From: Antiquaquibacter soli
GTDB taxonomy: Bacteria; Actinomycetota; Actinomycetes; Actinomycetales; Microbacteriaceae
DNA: 64,000 nucleotides
Assembly (NCBI RefSeq): GCF_030580675.1
Contig: NZ_JAUQUB010000005.1
Coordinates: 62,001 to 126,000 of the forward strand
Direction of reading: 5' to 3'
Position numbers and translations under genes: made by a program. Positions 63,263 to 64,000 of the stretch are shown here, one piece after another (within the stretch, counting starts at the first letter, position 1; each line of letters opens with the position of its first letter). The notes beneath the pieces are model-generated. The model did no database searches. It was not told the origin of the DNA and saw only the letters and a program-made list of their open reading frames with translations.

Positions 63263-64000
63263 CCGCGCAGCGCGACGAGCGCTGCCCCCACGAGCCCCGA
63301 GTCGGCGCCGTGGGCGGCGGTCGTGAGCGGGATGCTCAGATCCCAGAGCTCCTCGAGCGTGCGCCGGGCCGGAGAGTCCGCCGTGCCCAGTCCGCCTCCG
63401 ATCACCACTCGCGCCGGGTCGAGGAGGAGTGCGGCGTCGCGGACGGCGGCGGCGACGAGCTCGCCGGCGCGGCGGAACAGGTCGGCCGCGTCATCCCGAG
63501 CCGCGAGCTCTCGAGCCGTCGCCCCCGTTCCGTGCGCGCGCTCGATGCCCCGCCCCGACGCGATCGACTCGAGAGTGACCCCGTCGACCCGGCGCTCGCC
63601 GAGGGCGAGAGCGCGACCTCGCGCGCCCGCCCACGCGGTGCCGTCGCCGAGCACGAGGGTGGACGAGAGGCCCGTGCCCCACGACACGTAGAGGAGCGGC
63701 TCGCGGAACGCGGCCCACTCGGCAGCGGCGGCGCAGCGCACATCGGCCTCGATCGCGACGGGAGCGATCCGCTCGAGGGCGGCCACGATCCCGTCGTCCC
63801 AGGGGATGACCTCGGTGCTGGTCACGCGACCGCCGTCGACGTACTCCGGCACGCCCACGCCGATGCCCGCGATGTCCCGACCTTCGGCGAGGGCGTGGGC
63901 GAGCTCGACGACGGTCTCTGCGAGGTCGGGCCCGCTCGCGGCATCCCGCCTCTCGAGCAGAGCGCCGTCGCGGGCGACAGCCGCTCGCACCGACGTGCCG
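63259..64000 (-). CDS. ROK-family sugar kinase or regulator (5' end outside the window)
   Basis: The visible 246 residues start in the phosphate-1 region (G-T-S-V-R-A-A-V) and include G-V-G-V-P-E-Y and G-G-G-L-G, fitting a ROK kinase such as glucokinase or N-acetylglucosamine kinase. The frame continues beyond 64000. The typical ROK zinc-binding C-x-C-G-x-x-G-C is not seen; Y-V-S-W-G-T-G replaces the usual segment, so activity is uncertain. Confidence 0.83.
   Translation of the reverse strand, partial: GTSVRAAVARDGALLERRDAASGPDLAETVVELAHALAEGRDIAGIGVGVPEYVDGGRVTSTEVIPWDDGIVAALERIAPVAIEADVRCAAAAEWAAFREPLLYVSWGTGLSSTLVLGDGTAWAGARGRALALGERRVDGVTLESIASGRGIERAHGTGATARELAARDDAADLFRRAGELVAAAVRDAALLLDPARVVIGGGLGTADSPARRTLEELWDLSIPLTTAAHGADSGLVGAALVALRG

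Overview
The window is high-GC DNA whose protein families point to an actinobacterium of the Microbacteriaceae type: an actinobacterial SerC, a DtxR/IdeR iron regulator, DUF3263, DUF3027, DUF2530 and DUF7882 proteins, a WXG100 protein, an XPB-type helicase, and many promoters with a TANNNT -10 box only 6-8 nt from the start codon. No species can be named from the sequence alone.

Layout. 0-5 kb: a surface HtaA-repeat heme-binding protein (cut by the left edge) convergent with an HmuT-like heme-binding lipoprotein that has an iron-box-like site in its promoter. 5-12.5 kb: LytR_C-domain protein, CspA-type protein, groEL behind two tandem CIRCE operators, a WXG100 protein, a two-component system, a PLP-barrel amino acid enzyme and a DUF1697 protein. 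12.6-24.3 kb: a frameshifted AbiEi/DUF559-like gene, XPB helicase and its usual helicase-associated partner separated by a large membrane-anchored glycosidase-like protein, a cold-shock-domain/DUF3027 pair, serC and dtxR. 24.4-27.3 kb: two secreted cell-wall hydrolases (NlpC/P60 and CHAP) with related N-terminal halves, an HNH endonuclease, and tRNA-Arg(CCU).

A candidate genomic island (about 27.3-33.84 kb) begins at the 3' end of tRNA-Arg. Copies of the tRNA 3' end mark its left side and a decayed copy its right side. It carries a cupin-like protein, a large protein with a C-terminal two-helix membrane hairpin, an AbiEii-like nucleotidyltransferase, a divergent palm-domain (GGDEF/CRISPR-polymerase-like) protein, a methyltransferase and a Pnkp-like HAD phosphatase. 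No integrase is visible. This is the best candidate for an undescribed, possibly defensive, nucleotide-signalling system, but that reading is an inference.

34-50 kb: a MarR/SnoaL pair sharing an operator, then a polysaccharide-use regulon run by a LacI protein. Its targets (beta-helix protein, sugar ABC importer, GH2 beta-mannosidase, beta-lactamase-fold esterase, GH78 rhamnosidase, SGNH hydrolase) carry near-identical 18-bp AAAGCGCTTT-centred operators. 50-56 kb: SDR, TetR, PHP phosphatase, a lipoprotein hydrolase behind a perfect CebR-type box, an ABC1 kinase and a PadR regulator with its own palindrome. 56-64 kb: a second LacI-controlled sugar locus (binding protein, two permeases, five-bladed-propeller glycosidase, esterase, PPOX protein, ROK kinase cut by the right edge).
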